A stretch of DNA of 64,000 nucleotides, from the NCBI RefSeq assembly GCF_012844305.1, contig NZ_JABANE010000002.1, positions 106,300 to 170,299 of the forward strand, given 5' to 3'. The stretch's first letter is position 1. Each line of letters starts with the position of its first letter. Made by a program: the position numbers and the translations under genes. This DNA comes from Flammeovirga aprica JL-4. Its GTDB lineage: Bacteria > Bacteroidota > Bacteroidia > Cytophagales > Flammeovirgaceae. Of this stretch, positions 12,396-20,914 are shown piece after piece. The notes below the pieces were generated by a model. It was not told where the DNA came from and did no database searches. It saw only the letters and a list, made by a program, of their open reading frames with translations.

Positions 12396-12839
12396 ATGCA
12401 TATAAAATCACAATTTTTCGAAGACTACACACTAGGAGACTACAGAGAAACTCTTGGCAGAACGATTACAGAAACAGACTTTGTTGTTCATGCAGGACAA
12501 ACAGGTGATTTCTTCCCCCACCATATGGATGCGGAATGGTGTAAAACACAACCTTTTAAGGAACGTATTGCACACGGCACATTGACATTTAGTGTGGCCA
12601 TTGGGATGACGGCAACGGAAATCAATCCAGAGGCATTTTCTAAAGGATATGACCGTTTACGCTTTGTGAAGCCGGTGCATATTGGTGATACCATCCATGT
12701 GAAGGTGACAATTTCTGAGAAATCAGAATCAAAGAAGCCGGAATTGGGTCAAGTGATTGAGCACGTGGAAGTCATTAATCAAAGAGATGAATTGGTTCTG
12801 GTTTGTGATCATATATTGTTAGCAAAGAAAAAAGGGTAG
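12396..12839 (+). CDS. MaoC-like enoyl-CoA hydratase/dehydratase
   Basis: A single hot-dog domain of 147 residues. R-specific hydratases add water to enoyl-CoA thioesters. The motif [10 protein letters not shown] near residues 37-46 keeps the aspartate and histidine of the active site, although the usual Asn is Phe; [14 protein letters not shown] follows as in the family. Its presence beside two CoA-transferases supports a CoA-thioester branch in this pathway: an acid is activated by CoA transfer, then hydrated or dehydrated here. No enoyl-CoA or acyl-CoA dehydrogenase is seen, so the chemistry remains open. Confidence 0.85.
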   Translation: MHIKSQFFEDYTLGDYRETLGRTITETDFVVHAGQTGDFFPHHMDAEWCKTQPFKERIAHGTLTFSVAIGMTATEINPEAFSKGYDRLRFVKPVHIGDTIHVKVTISEKSESKKPELGQVIEHVEVINQRDELVLVCDHILLAKKKG

Positions 12840-12871
12840 TAGGTTAATTATAAGAATGAGAAAACATGTTT

Positions 12872-13016
12872 CAAGTGTTAAGCGAAAGCGTCACTTGGAA
12901 CTATTCTTTGGCGAAGTCTCCCTACTTCGAAATGAATAGATATTTCACTTTTGTGTTTCGAAGTCGGGAGACTTCGCCAATATGTCATCACAAGTGACGC
13001 TTTCGCTTAACACTTG
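12872..13016. repeat. Nested inverted repeat with a perfect 26-base outer pair
   Basis: The outer arms at 12872-12897 and 12991-13016 are perfect inverted repeats of 26 bases containing GTTAAGCGAAAGCG. The inner arms at 12910-12932 and 12956-12978 pair at 22 of 23 positions and contain GGCGAAGTCTCC. It lies between convergent genes (MaoC and IclR) and could also end transcription in both directions. Confidence 0.85.
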
Positions 13017-13096
13017 CGATATAAAAAGGAAATGCTTGACCTACTACATTTCAACTATCTACATCCCAATATGGTGTATATTACATCACTTTGGGA

Positions 13097-13867
13097 TTAT
13101 TCTTTATCCGAAGGAACACCGCCGATGGATACATTAATCGCATCCACAGTATTTAAGATTTCACTAATAATATCGTCTTGAGAGACATTCTTTAATTGGG
13201 AAGTTAGCCCCGATACCACCAACACGGCCATCACTTCATTATTGATATCATACACAGGCGCGGCAAAGTCAGTAACCCCTTCCGTCAGCGTACTTTTTTG
13301 CACAAAACATTTAAGGTCCTTCAAAGCCGACAACTCTTTCTCCAAACCTGCTTTCTCCCCTTTCGATAATGCTTGATATTCCTCCGATGCTTCTAATATT
13401 CGCTCTCTTTCCGCTTCCGATTTATGGGCTAAAATGATCTTTCCAGAATTGGTCTGAGTGATTGGAAATACGCCCCCTACTTCTACAGAAAGTGAAATAG
13501 GTGTCATGCTCTTCGCTTGGCAAATAATCAGTAGTTTATTCTGATAGAAAAAACTCAAGTGGCAAGACTGATTAATGGTCTGAGAAAGCTGTTCCAAATA
13601 AGGCATAGAAGCTTTCACCAAGTAATCAATGGAAGAGTGATGATGGGATAATTGGAATAACCTTAACGTCAATTGATACTTCCCAGAAATGGGCTCTTTA
13701 TTGATATAACCTCTCTCCTCAAGGCACACCAACATACGGTAAATCTCGTTGGGTTTACGATTAATACCTGTTCCAATTTCTGCTTGAGATTGAGGAACCG
13801 ACTGTGCAGATAGAAATTCTAAAATATCTAATCCTTTGTCGAGTGCGGGAGAGTTATAAGTAGGCAT
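13097..13867 (-). CDS. IclR family transcriptional regulator
   Basis: A 256-residue regulator. The N-terminal winged helix-turn-helix (about 5-65: LDILEFLSAQSVPQSQAEI, then NEIYRMLVCLEERGYI) is followed by the IclR effector domain (about 75-245, with SVEVGGVFPITQTNSGKIILA). Such proteins bind small acids or sugar-acid intermediates and usually control adjacent catabolic genes. It is divergent from the lactonase gene with 137 bases between them and convergent with the CoA-transferase/SDR/MaoC genes, so it is the likely local regulator of the cluster. Confidence 0.9.
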   Translation of the reverse strand: MPTYNSPALDKGLDILEFLSAQSVPQSQAEIGTGINRKPNEIYRMLVCLEERGYINKEPISGKYQLTLRLFQLSHHHSSIDYLVKASMPYLEQLSQTINQSCHLSFFYQNKLLIICQAKSMTPISLSVEVGGVFPITQTNSGKIILAHKSEAERERILEASEEYQALSKGEKAGLEKELSALKDLKCFVQKSTLTEGVTDFAAPVYDINNEVMAVLVVSGLTSQLKNVSQDDIISEILNTVDAINVSIGGVPSDKE

Positions 13868-13878
13868 ATGCTAAATTT

Positions 13879-13943
13879 AGTTTCAACAAAAATAAGAAAT
13901 TGTTCAAATTACAGGGTGTAAATCCTTCAGTATTTTTGAAACT
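13879..13943. promoter_or_regulatory. Possible operator pair between iclR-type gene and lactonase
   Basis: AGTTTCAA (13879-13886) and TTGAAACT (13936-13943) form an 8-base inverted repeat spanning the divergent promoter region. Its symmetry and place fit a regulator site, but no IclR footprint consensus can be tested here. Confidence 0.35.
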
Positions 13944-14004
13944 CTTATTTTCAATTTTATATCACAAGAATAATAGCTAAAATCAAACAAACAAACTTAA
14001 TGAA

Positions 14005-15060
14005 ATGAATTTTTACACATCATCATACACCGAACATGTTGGGCCTGGCCTGTCAGGAAACGGTATCGGCATTCAATATTTTAATATCAATCCAACCACT
14101 TCCAAAATCACTTTACTGGAAAGTTATGAGACCATCAACCCTGGGTATTTTGCATTAAACCCAAAAGAAGAATTACTCTATACTTTCCAAGAAAGACAGC
14201 AAAACTTAGCACCAAAATTACTTTGTTTTAAAACCGATCAAGGAAAATTAGAATTGCTTCAATCATTAGAAATCAATGGAGGATTACCCTGCCATATTTT
14301 ACACCTCAAAAAGTACAATTGCTTAATGGTGAGTTGTTATGAAACCGGCAATTTTCTAAAATATGATTTAGATGAAAATGGCATTCCTCTTCCCTTTTCT
14401 CAAAATATAAAATATACAGGAGGAAGCATCAATCAAGAACGTCAAGAAGGACCTCACGCCCACTTATCCTATTACGACAAAGCTCATGATCTTCTACTTC
14501 TAGTCGATTTAGGAAATGATAAAATCTACAGTCTAAAATACCAAAACAATCAGTTCGTACAAACCAATGAAGTAAGCGTTCCTGCAGGTGGCGGTCCAAG
14601 GCATTTAATACAACACCCCAACAGCAATTACTGCTTTGTCTCCAATGAAATGACAGGTGAAGTCAGTCTCCTCAAATGGCAGAATAACGCTTGGCAGTGG
14701 ATCAAAAACGTCTCCATCATGACACAAGACCACAATAATGTCGCCTCCGCTTCCGCCATCAAATTATCAATATGTGGCCGATTTATCTACTGCGGAGTAA
14801 GAAGCACCAACAGCATTTCCATCCTAAAATTTGATCCCGACACGGAGGCTTTAAACCTTATCGAAGAAGTTCCAACGCAAGGTATTACCCCTAGAGATTT
14901 TGAGATTTCTCCCGACGGAAAACTTTTGATTGTAGGAAATCAAGACTCTGAATCTTTGGTTGTTTTTTCTGTTTGTGAGGATAGTGGTATGTTGGAGGTT
15001 GTAGAGAAAGTGGACGGGGTAAGGTCGGTTTGTTGTGTGGGGTTTGGGGGATCATTTTAA
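14005..15060 (+). CDS. Lactonase, seven-bladed beta-propeller (6-phosphogluconolactonase-like)
   Basis: A 351-residue protein of the lactonase/YbhE family, which hydrolyses sugar lactones to aldonic acids. Recurrent propeller segments are visible: PGYFALNPKEELLYTF, EGPHAHLSYYD, VPAGGGPRHLIQHPNSNYCFVSNE, SASAIKLSICGRFIYCGVRSTNSIS and TPRDFEISPDGKLLIVGNQ. The HAH and GPRHL segments carry conserved histidine and arginine of the family. There is no signal peptide, so it should be cytoplasmic. It fits a route in which a dehydrogenase makes a lactone that this enzyme opens. It is transcribed away from the IclR gene. Confidence 0.88.
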   Translation: MNFYTSSYTEHVGPGLSGNGIGIQYFNINPTTSKITLLESYETINPGYFALNPKEELLYTFQERQQNLAPKLLCFKTDQGKLELLQSLEINGGLPCHILHLKKYNCLMVSCYETGNFLKYDLDENGIPLPFSQNIKYTGGSINQERQEGPHAHLSYYDKAHDLLLLVDLGNDKIYSLKYQNNQFVQTNEVSVPAGGGPRHLIQHPNSNYCFVSNEMTGEVSLLKWQNNAWQWIKNVSIMTQDHNNVASASAIKLSICGRFIYCGVRSTNSISILKFDPDTEALNLIEEVPTQGITPRDFEISPDGKLLIVGNQDSESLVVFSVCEDSGMLEVVEKVDGVRSVCCVGFGGSF

Positions 15061-15070
15061 TTATAAGGAT

Positions 15071-15099
15071 CAATTGTGCAACGTGGTGTTGCACAATTG
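15071..15099. terminator. Perfect 12-base hairpin after lactonase
   Basis: CAATTGTGCAAC (15071-15082), a 5-base loop, then GTTGCACAATTG (15088-15099), 11 bases after the lactonase stop. No T-run follows, so termination is plausible but not typical. The rest of the gap to 15392 is AT-rich with no feature I can name. Confidence 0.5.
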
Positions 15100-15392
15100 C
15101 CAGTACTTTAAAAGCTCACTTAAAATTCACTTTATAATTAGAATGCTACTCTTTATTTTATTCAGCAATTTTAATTTTGAGAAATAATCTCAATTTGAAG
15201 TTTCTAAAAACTTTACTAGCTTCGCTTCTTAAATAAAAAAAGTATTGCAGTTTATTATTATCAAGACTTTTCAATCAAAATTTGTTGAACACTTGTACTA
15301 GCAAACAGTTATTTCTTTGAGGAAAAAACTCTTCAACAACACACTCCAATAAACTGTCTTCTGTTTTTACAGCAAAAACTTCTATAAGAATC

Positions 15393-17051
15393 ATGAAAAT
15401 GAAAAAAACAACTTCAACTCTATTCATCCTTTTACTACCGATCTATTTGTTTGGTCAATCTTTGATTACAGTAACAGTTCCAAATACTTCCGATGAAGTT
15501 TATATCACGGGAAATCAAAAGAGCATTGGAAATTGGAAACCCAATAAAGTTAAGATGAATAAAGTTTCTGATCACAAAAGAGAGATTCAACTTGAACTCA
15601 CTTATCCCGCAGAGTTTAAATTTACAAGAGGGAATTGGGACTCTGAAGGATTGGTAGAAGGAGTTGAACAATTCAGTAACATTACTGTTTCTACTCCTCA
15701 AGAACAATTAAACTATGTGATAGAAAGATGGTCAGATGAAAAGATGACCAAAGGGAAATATGCTTTAAATTATGATGTCGAATACATTTCCTCAAAGCAC
15801 TATCCCGGTGAAGAAAGGCCTTTGAGGATATTTTTACCCAATGGTTACAACTCCAATAAAAAATATCCGGTAATCTATGTTTTAGATGGAGAAGCCCTAT
15901 TTAATCCATCAATAGCTTGTATTTCTATCCTTCAAGCTAATGCAAATATCAATGGTAATTTCATCCCTGAATGTATTGTGGTGGGTATTGATAATGTTGA
16001 CCGAGGAAGAGATCTTAGTCCTAATTGGGGTACTACAAAAGGCTTACCTATAAGTGAATTTACTCCAGAAGGAGAACTTTTTTATAAAAGTATTTTAGAA
16101 GAAATCGTTCCTTTTATTAATGATAAATACTCTGTATCTGGTCATAACACATTAATCGGGCACTCAGATGGAGGTAATTTTGTCACGAAAGTGTATCTAA
16201 AAGATAATGATGTTTTCGATGGCATTATTGCTTTATCGGTCAATGATTTCGAAGGCTATTTTCAGCAAAATTTCTTAGATAATAAAAAAGAAAACAAAGA
16301 CTACTTTATTGGTTATGGAAGTAAAGATGATGAGTTTAATCTCTTCGGTGCCTACCTTGATAATCAAAAGGAATTAAGTGAAAATATTGTTGCTCAAAAG
16401 TATAATGCAGACCATATCACTTTACCAAATTCAAGTCTTTTCGATGCGGTAAAATTTATCTTCAGAGACTATAAAAACTACGATTCTCTAATCGGGAAAA
16501 TGTATAATGATTCATTTAGTTACAAGGCTTTCGAACGTGCTTACGAAGAGCAAATGATTACTAAATATGGTGTTTCTGAACCGATTGGATATGATGTCAC
16601 TTATTTACTCAACCAGGCTAGAGATCAAAATAACACCTTCGTATTCAATAAAATTTTAAACGAATTAGAACAATCGAAATTTCTTCAACTACAAGTTATG
16701 TTCTATTACGCCAATGAATTTAATCAAAACGAAAGAGCATCGAAATATCTTTATCAAATGCTGGAAAGTAATGACGCTAACGATAAAATGATTTTCTATG
16801 CAAATCTATATCAATACAAAGCCTTCTTCGTGGAAAAACTAGGGAAGGCAAATGAATTTATAGAATTCGTTGAAACTGCAAAAAAGAAATGGCCAGAGTA
16901 TACTTTGGAGTACAACTATACCATCATTAAAACGGCAGATGAGCAAAACATTGAGTTTGAAAAATATCAGAAGTACCTAAAGTTCTGTCAGAAAAACTTT
17001 GTTGAGAACCGTTATTTTAAGAAAGAGGAATTGAAGGGGTTGGAGAAATAA
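15393..17051 (+). CDS. Secreted esterase with N-terminal starch-binding-like (CBM20-type) domain
   Basis: A 552-residue exported protein. The signal peptide is about residues 1-21, ending before QSLITVTVP. A beta-sandwich of the CBM20/glycogen-binding type follows (about 24-110; VYITGNQKSIGNWKPNKVKM is characteristic). An alpha/beta-hydrolase of the enterochelin-esterase/EstD type covers about 130-370, with the nucleophile serine in GHSDGG. The C-terminal 180 residues are helical and may be TPR-like. It could release acyl groups from a polysaccharide or small ester. Chromosomal, with its terminator just before the left attachment site. Substrate unknown. Confidence 0.8.
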   Translation: MKMKKTTSTLFILLLPIYLFGQSLITVTVPNTSDEVYITGNQKSIGNWKPNKVKMNKVSDHKREIQLELTYPAEFKFTRGNWDSEGLVEGVEQFSNITVSTPQEQLNYVIERWSDEKMTKGKYALNYDVEYISSKHYPGEERPLRIFLPNGYNSNKKYPVIYVLDGEALFNPSIACISILQANANINGNFIPECIVVGIDNVDRGRDLSPNWGTTKGLPISEFTPEGELFYKSILEEIVPFINDKYSVSGHNTLIGHSDGGNFVTKVYLKDNDVFDGIIALSVNDFEGYFQQNFLDNKKENKDYFIGYGSKDDEFNLFGAYLDNQKELSENIVAQKYNADHITLPNSSLFDAVKFIFRDYKNYDSLIGKMYNDSFSYKAFERAYEEQMITKYGVSEPIGYDVTYLLNQARDQNNTFVFNKILNELEQSKFLQLQVMFYYANEFNQNERASKYLYQMLESNDANDKMIFYANLYQYKAFFVEKLGKANEFIEFVETAKKKWPEYTLEYNYTIIKTADEQNIEFEKYQKYLKFCQKNFVENRYFKKEELKGLEK

Positions 17052-17091
17052 TTTATGTTGTAAGTAATATCACATTTCCCAATGTTATAAT

Positions 17092-17139
17092 AAAAATGCA
17101 AACCGCCCTAACGGTACCGTTTAAGCAGTTTGCATTTTT
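17092..17139. terminator. Bidirectional-type terminator before element A
   Basis: The arms AAAAATGCAAAC (17092-17103) and GTTTGCATTTTT (17128-17139) pair perfectly over 12 bases. The loop holds the palindrome AACGGTACCGTT. A-run and T-run on opposite sides allow use from both strands. Confidence 0.8.
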
Positions 17140-17164
17140 TCTAAGTAGATTAAATACATACCTA

Positions 17165-17179
17165 GTAGCCCCACCGGGA
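17165..17179. other. Distal attachment site copy (att) of element A
   Basis: GTAGCCCCACCGGGA is identical to bases 60159-60173 at the 3' end of the tRNA-Arg gene and to 43392-43406. As a 15-base direct repeat of a tRNA 3' end it marks the far junction of the integrated DNA. Confidence 0.85.
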
Positions 17180-17384
17180 TTTTAAACACTATTGACTTTC
17201 AAATAGTTAAAGGCACATCGTAACAATTTTGCGACAACAATATGCACATAAAAATGAAATGAATATGGTTGACTATTAAAGTGGTGAATTATAGGAGGAA
17301 TTTATTTGAGAGTGAAAAAATTACACATATGATAACATACGTTAATCGTTGTTGTAAAATTCCTTAATGAAATATAAATATACT

Positions 17385-17392
17385 TATATTTG
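17385..17392 (+). promoter_or_regulatory. Bacteroidota -7 box TATATTTG
   Basis: It matches TANNTTTG and lies 37 bases before the ATG of the first cargo gene. No clear -33 TTG is at the right distance. The rest of the gap 17180-17384 is AT-rich and contains ACAACAAT and GTTGTTGT words resembling the possible integrase arm sites on the other end of element A. Confidence 0.35.
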
Positions 17393-17429
17393 ATTTTATT
17401 TTTTACCTACTCTTAAATCAAAAAATCGA

Positions 17430-17945
17430 ATGAGACTATTGTTTATTTTTTTACTTTTTATAAGTACTAGAAATGTTTTTTCACAGGAATTAAAAGGTTA
17501 TTCAATTGGAAGTTATATTGCTAATAACGAAAATATTGAAACAACGGTAGGAGGGGTTTATGGTATTCTAAAAATATTTGAAGAAAGTAAAAAGATATCA
17601 TTCATTACTTTTAGTAGTTATGAAATACATACGAGCCCATATAGGGCTACTACAAATAATAAAGCAAGTGGTCTCCTTGAACCCAGATATTCTTATTATT
17701 CTAAAGTAAGTCCAACTCAAATTACAAACTTTGTAGAAGGAGTTAGAAGAAAGTATAATTTGACATTAATAAAAAAGCGAATAAGTGATAATAAAGTTAG
17801 ATGGCAAGCAAGAAAGAATAATATCAATTATTTTATTATTTACTCCAAATTGAATCAAACTATAGATTTTACTATTGCTAAGATTTCTGATAGTGAATCA
17901 AACTCAAAAGAGAAAACAAAACAAAGAGCTTATTCTGATTTTTAA
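17430..17945 (+). CDS. Secreted hypothetical protein (171 aa)
   Basis: Not recognised. The N-terminal signal peptide is clear (MRLLFIFLLFISTRNVFSQ, cleavage after about residue 18), so it is exported to the periplasm or surface. The mature part is about 150 residues, basic toward the C-terminus, with no cysteine pattern or repeat. It is the first of three consecutive small secreted proteins on this strand at the left end of element A, which may form one transcript. Confidence 0.65.
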   Translation: MRLLFIFLLFISTRNVFSQELKGYSIGSYIANNENIETTVGGVYGILKIFEESKKISFITFSSYEIHTSPYRATTNNKASGLLEPRYSYYSKVSPTQITNFVEGVRRKYNLTLIKKRISDNKVRWQARKNNINYFIIYSKLNQTIDFTIAKISDSESNSKEKTKQRAYSDF

Positions 17946-17991
17946 TTAAGTTGATATATTTCTTTACTAAACTTTCCCCTATTTTTTTAAC

Positions 17992-18399
17992 ATGAAGATA
18001 TTTATTTTTATACTTTCCAACCTATTTTCAATTACTGCCTTTTGTCAAACAAGCTTTATGGGAGCATTTCAAGATGGAAATGATATGAAGCAAGTCAATA
18101 ACCAGATTCGTATTAATGTACAAAAAAGCACTTCAGAAGGTAATTACTATATGAAAGTATTTTTAGCTGAAGAAAAAGCTAAACTTCAAGATTTAAGGTT
18201 TAAATATAATAGAACAGAAAAAGCTCCTAATGGTCAAATAATTTATGTGTATGATGTATTAAATATTAGTAATGAAAACCCATCACACATATTATTTACT
18301 GGAAAAAAAGCATCTGAAACAATATCAGGATATGCCAATAATTTTAGTATTTCATTTTTATTTGATCGTAAAAATCAAGCGTTTATTTATATGTTTTAA
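17992..18399 (+). CDS. Secreted hypothetical protein (135 aa)
   Basis: Not recognised. The signal peptide covers residues 1-19 (MKIFIFILSNLFSITAFCQ). The mature chain is about 115 residues, rich in beta-strand-prone segments and ending in FLFDRKNQAFIYMF. It lies 46 bases after the preceding secreted protein and 15 before the next. No relation in sequence to either neighbour is obvious, so this is a group by location and export rather than by family. Confidence 0.6.
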   Translation: MKIFIFILSNLFSITAFCQTSFMGAFQDGNDMKQVNNQIRINVQKSTSEGNYYMKVFLAEEKAKLQDLRFKYNRTEKAPNGQIIYVYDVLNISNENPSHILFTGKKASETISGYANNFSISFLFDRKNQAFIYMF

Positions 18400-18414
18400 G
18401 AAATTTTTTTTATT

Positions 18415-18870
18415 ATGTCTAGGTTATTATTATTATTTCTATTTGGATTATTTAGCAACGTAATTTATGCTCAATCATCTACTTATACTCATAAACAGTA
18501 CTTTTCAGACTTTGTGGATAGTAAATACGACAATATTGAAAAGGGATATAACAAAGTGGGTGTAACAAGGGGTAAACTTAAGTTCACAAAACAAAGTAAT
18601 GGAAATTATCTGGTTCAATTCTATGATCATTTTCCATATCATGAATCAATTAATCTCAAATACCATTCAACAAAAAAAAGTAAAGATACCTCTTATTATT
18701 ATTATGTAAATCATAATAATAATTTCATATTCAAATTTGTTAATGTGAAACTAAGTGAAGTATGTAAAGGAGTAAAGTCATCATTTGATTTATTTATAAA
18801 AAATACAGAAATGAAAACTATTTCACCTTACCACTTTGAAGGTATACAATCGGAAAACATTCAATTTTAA
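18415..18870 (+). CDS. Secreted hypothetical protein (151 aa)
   Basis: Not recognised. The signal peptide ends near residue 20 (MSRLLLLFLFGLFSNVIYAQ). The mature part is charged and tyrosine-rich, with a run of lysines and serines around residue 85. It is the last gene of the secreted trio. Its stop is followed after 8 bases by the hairpin into which the IS1-like element has jumped. It is convergent with 20113-20913 in the ancestral arrangement. Confidence 0.6.
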   Translation: MSRLLLLFLFGLFSNVIYAQSSTYTHKQYFSDFVDSKYDNIEKGYNKVGVTRGKLKFTKQSNGNYLVQFYDHFPYHESINLKYHSTKKSKDTSYYYYVNHNNNFIFKFVNVKLSEVCKGVKSSFDLFIKNTEMKTISPYHFEGIQSENIQF

Positions 18871-18891
18871 ATATTAAAGAGGTTATTTTAT

Positions 18892-18899
18892 ATAAAAAT
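18892..18899. repeat. Left target-site duplication ATAAAAAT
   Basis: ATAAAAAT at 18892-18899 is repeated exactly at 20091-20098, directly outside the GGTAGC/GCTACC ends of the IS. Eight bases fits the IS1 family. Confidence 0.8.
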
Positions 18900-20090
18900 G
18901 GTAGCCCACTATTTAATTGTGGGTGTACCATTTATCAATAATAATTTGGTCTTTTTTTAATGGACGTCCTTTCTTTTTAGGGGGCGTCCATTTTTTTATT
19001 GTCCGATGTTTATTTACCATTTCATCAAAACTAAATACCTGATTAACAATACCTGCCGCAACTGCCGGTGTAGTTTTTAATGATTGGTGAATTCTGCAAA
19101 AATTATAAAAACCACCAAAAAGATATAACCATTTCTCTGACAACTCAATATTTTTTATCGAAGACCTACTTCTTCTTGTAAAAGTATGGATACTGCTTCT
19201 TAAAGTAGCATTGAACCGCTCAATATATGCTGTATGTACTACACCTGTTGTATTCAACTTTTTCATTAGAAAGGGTAATACCCGAAGATTTCCTAAAGCA
19301 ATATCACAATGGTCAACACCATGGCATACATAACGTTTCCCTTTTCTTACATAACTTTTTATACATTGAATCAATACTATGTTTTCAGGGAAATAGTATG
19401 AGGATCTGCCTATCTTACCACGACGGGGTATTTTTTTATTAAAATACTTTTTAATACCAGTTTTATAACTACTCAAACCATCTGTTGCGATCAATAAAAA
19501 TTTACTGTGATCACAACATTTAGCGACTATTTCACAGAGCTTATTAATTAATGTCGTATTTCTTTTGTTGCTCACATGACCTCCTAACCATAGTCTATAA
19601 GTAGATGATATAGCACTAGTTATCCAATTTTTACCGCCAGGTGTACTTGAATATAATTCATCAAGTTCAACCTTTTTATGATCTATAGGTTGAACAACTA
19701 ACTGATGATGGATATTTTCAAAATGATCTCCAAAATCTAGGATCCATTGATTGATAGTTTCTCTTCTATGGGAAAATACTTTTTCTATAGCATGTAAGGG
19801 ACAGCCATATAAAATGAGCATCAAAATCATTCTTATATGGTCAAGTGAATGTCGTTTTCTAAACATAGGCGTTAACGCTCTTGTCGAAAAAGTTTTACCA
19901 CATTCTTTACATTTTAGTCGGCCTTTTTTTAAATTATGGCCAATTATATTACCTTTATTGTAGTGTCCTCGAGCATGGCAGTGTTCGTTTACACAACAAA
20001 AATCCTGAGTTGAAATTTGCATTGTAATACAAAATTCCCACTCAGGATTTTATTTTTTGATGACTAGCAACACTTTATTAGGGAGCTACC
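18900..20090 (-). mobile_element. IS1-like insertion sequence, complete, 1191 bp
   Basis: The ends are GGTAGC on the left and GCTACC on the right; over the first 22 bases the inverted ends match at 16 positions. An exact 8-base target duplication flanks it and a single full-length transposase lies inside, so it looks intact and recent. The single long reading frame instead of split insA/insB recalls the ISMhu11 branch of the family. Confidence 0.8.
18913..20022 (-). CDS. IS1-like DDE transposase (fused InsA/InsB type)
   Basis: Moves the 18900-20090 insertion sequence. The 369 residues begin with a zinc ribbon (CCVNEHCHARGHYN, then LKCKECGKTF, about 9-45). A helix-turn-helix region follows (about 60-95, EKVFSHRRETINQW). 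The catalytic core has VELDELYSSTPGGKNW near 118, LIATDGLSSYKTG near 178 and YIERFNATLRSSI near 274, consistent with D, D and E. The C-terminus is basic (WTPPKKKGRPLKK). IS1595-type relatives share a similar layout, but the 8-base duplication and GGT ends favour IS1. Confidence 0.8.
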   Translation of the reverse strand: MQISTQDFCCVNEHCHARGHYNKGNIIGHNLKKGRLKCKECGKTFSTRALTPMFRKRHSLDHIRMILMLILYGCPLHAIEKVFSHRRETINQWILDFGDHFENIHHQLVVQPIDHKKVELDELYSSTPGGKNWITSAISSTYRLWLGGHVSNKRNTTLINKLCEIVAKCCDHSKFLLIATDGLSSYKTGIKKYFNKKIPRRGKIGRSSYYFPENIVLIQCIKSYVRKGKRYVCHGVDHCDIALGNLRVLPFLMKKLNTTGVVHTAYIERFNATLRSSIHTFTRRSRSSIKNIELSEKWLYLFGGFYNFCRIHQSLKTTPAVAAGIVNQVFSFDEMVNKHRTIKKWTPPKKKGRPLKKDQIIIDKWYTHN

Positions 20091-20112
20091 ATAAAAATAA
20101 CCTCTTCCTTTT

Positions 20113-20913
20113 TTATTGGGTATATCGTTTAATCTTTTCTTTTGATCTGGTATTTCCTGACTTTTCCCAATAATATACCGCTCTGTCAATTTTCTTTGAA
20201 AACTCAAAACAATTGCCCATATAAAATAATATTTCAGGATCATTTGGATATTTGCTTAAAGCATAATGGAAATTTCTAATAGCAATTTCAGGTTCTCGGC
20301 TCATGTATCTCGCCCAACCATATAATATTAAGGCATCTCTATCTTCGATTCCATATTCAACAGCTTCTTCAATACTCTCAGTCATAATAGATATAAACAT
20401 TACATCCCATTTCTTAGTTTTTTTATACTCTTTAGTGAGTAAATCAAAGAATTTGAAGGCTGATTCCCTTGCTTTAATACCTTTGTGATCTATACTATTT
20501 TCCAACTTGACATTATTAAAATTCCAATCACCATTTTTACCTTCATACAGACCAAATTCTTTTACTGATTTAGGTATTGGTTCAAAATATGCTGAAAACA
20601 CTTTTTTCTTATTGGGATAAGCTGTAGTCATTCGGTCCTTATGTCCAATATTTTCAGTTTTTATTAGTTTATATTTATGTTTATATATTTTAATATAGAA
20701 AGCATTTTTATGACCAGGTTTATTTAAGAAAATATACTGTCCTGTTTTTCCTTTCTTAGTATATTCAAATTCAATTTTTGTATACTTATCACTAATATTT
20801 ATTGATGATATTTTAAGATCTGGTTCTGTATCACAAGTTTTATATGGATAGTATGTTTGACCAAATGTGTTAAAGAAGATAACCTGTAGGGCAAGTATTA
20901 ATATATATTTCAT
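20113..20913 (-). CDS. Secreted TPR-containing hypothetical protein
   Basis: About 266 residues from the start at 20913 (MKYILILALQVIFFNTFGQ), which gives a clean signal peptide and sits 1 base after the upstream stop; a longer start would overlap that gene. The middle is beta-rich. The C-terminal 90 residues carry TPR-like helices (ALILYGWARYMSREPEIAIRNFHYAL, then PEILFYMGNCFEFSKKIDRAVYYW). TPRs usually bind partner proteins. Paired with 20915-21427 in a two-gene unit. Function unknown. Confidence 0.65.
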   Translation of the reverse strand: MKYILILALQVIFFNTFGQTYYPYKTCDTEPDLKISSINISDKYTKIEFEYTKKGKTGQYIFLNKPGHKNAFYIKIYKHKYKLIKTENIGHKDRMTTAYPNKKKVFSAYFEPIPKSVKEFGLYEGKNGDWNFNNVKLENSIDHKGIKARESAFKFFDLLTKEYKKTKKWDVMFISIMTESIEEAVEYGIEDRDALILYGWARYMSREPEIAIRNFHYALSKYPNDPEILFYMGNCFEFSKKIDRAVYYWEKSGNTRSKEKIKRYTQ

Positions 20914-20914
20914 T

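Larger units (their letters stand above)
18877..20106. terminator. Bidirectional terminator split by the insertion sequence
   Basis: The left arm AAGAGGTTATTTT (18877-18889) and right arm AAAATAACCTCTT (about 20094-20106), followed by CCTTTTTTATT, would form one hairpin with a T-run if the IS and one target copy were removed. It stood between the convergent genes 18415-18870 and 20113-20913. Confidence 0.7.

Noticed and set aside
18272..18463. Overlapping 63-codon frame at the secreted trio
   Set aside because: It runs out of phase through two well-supported secreted-protein genes and shows no signal peptide of its own.
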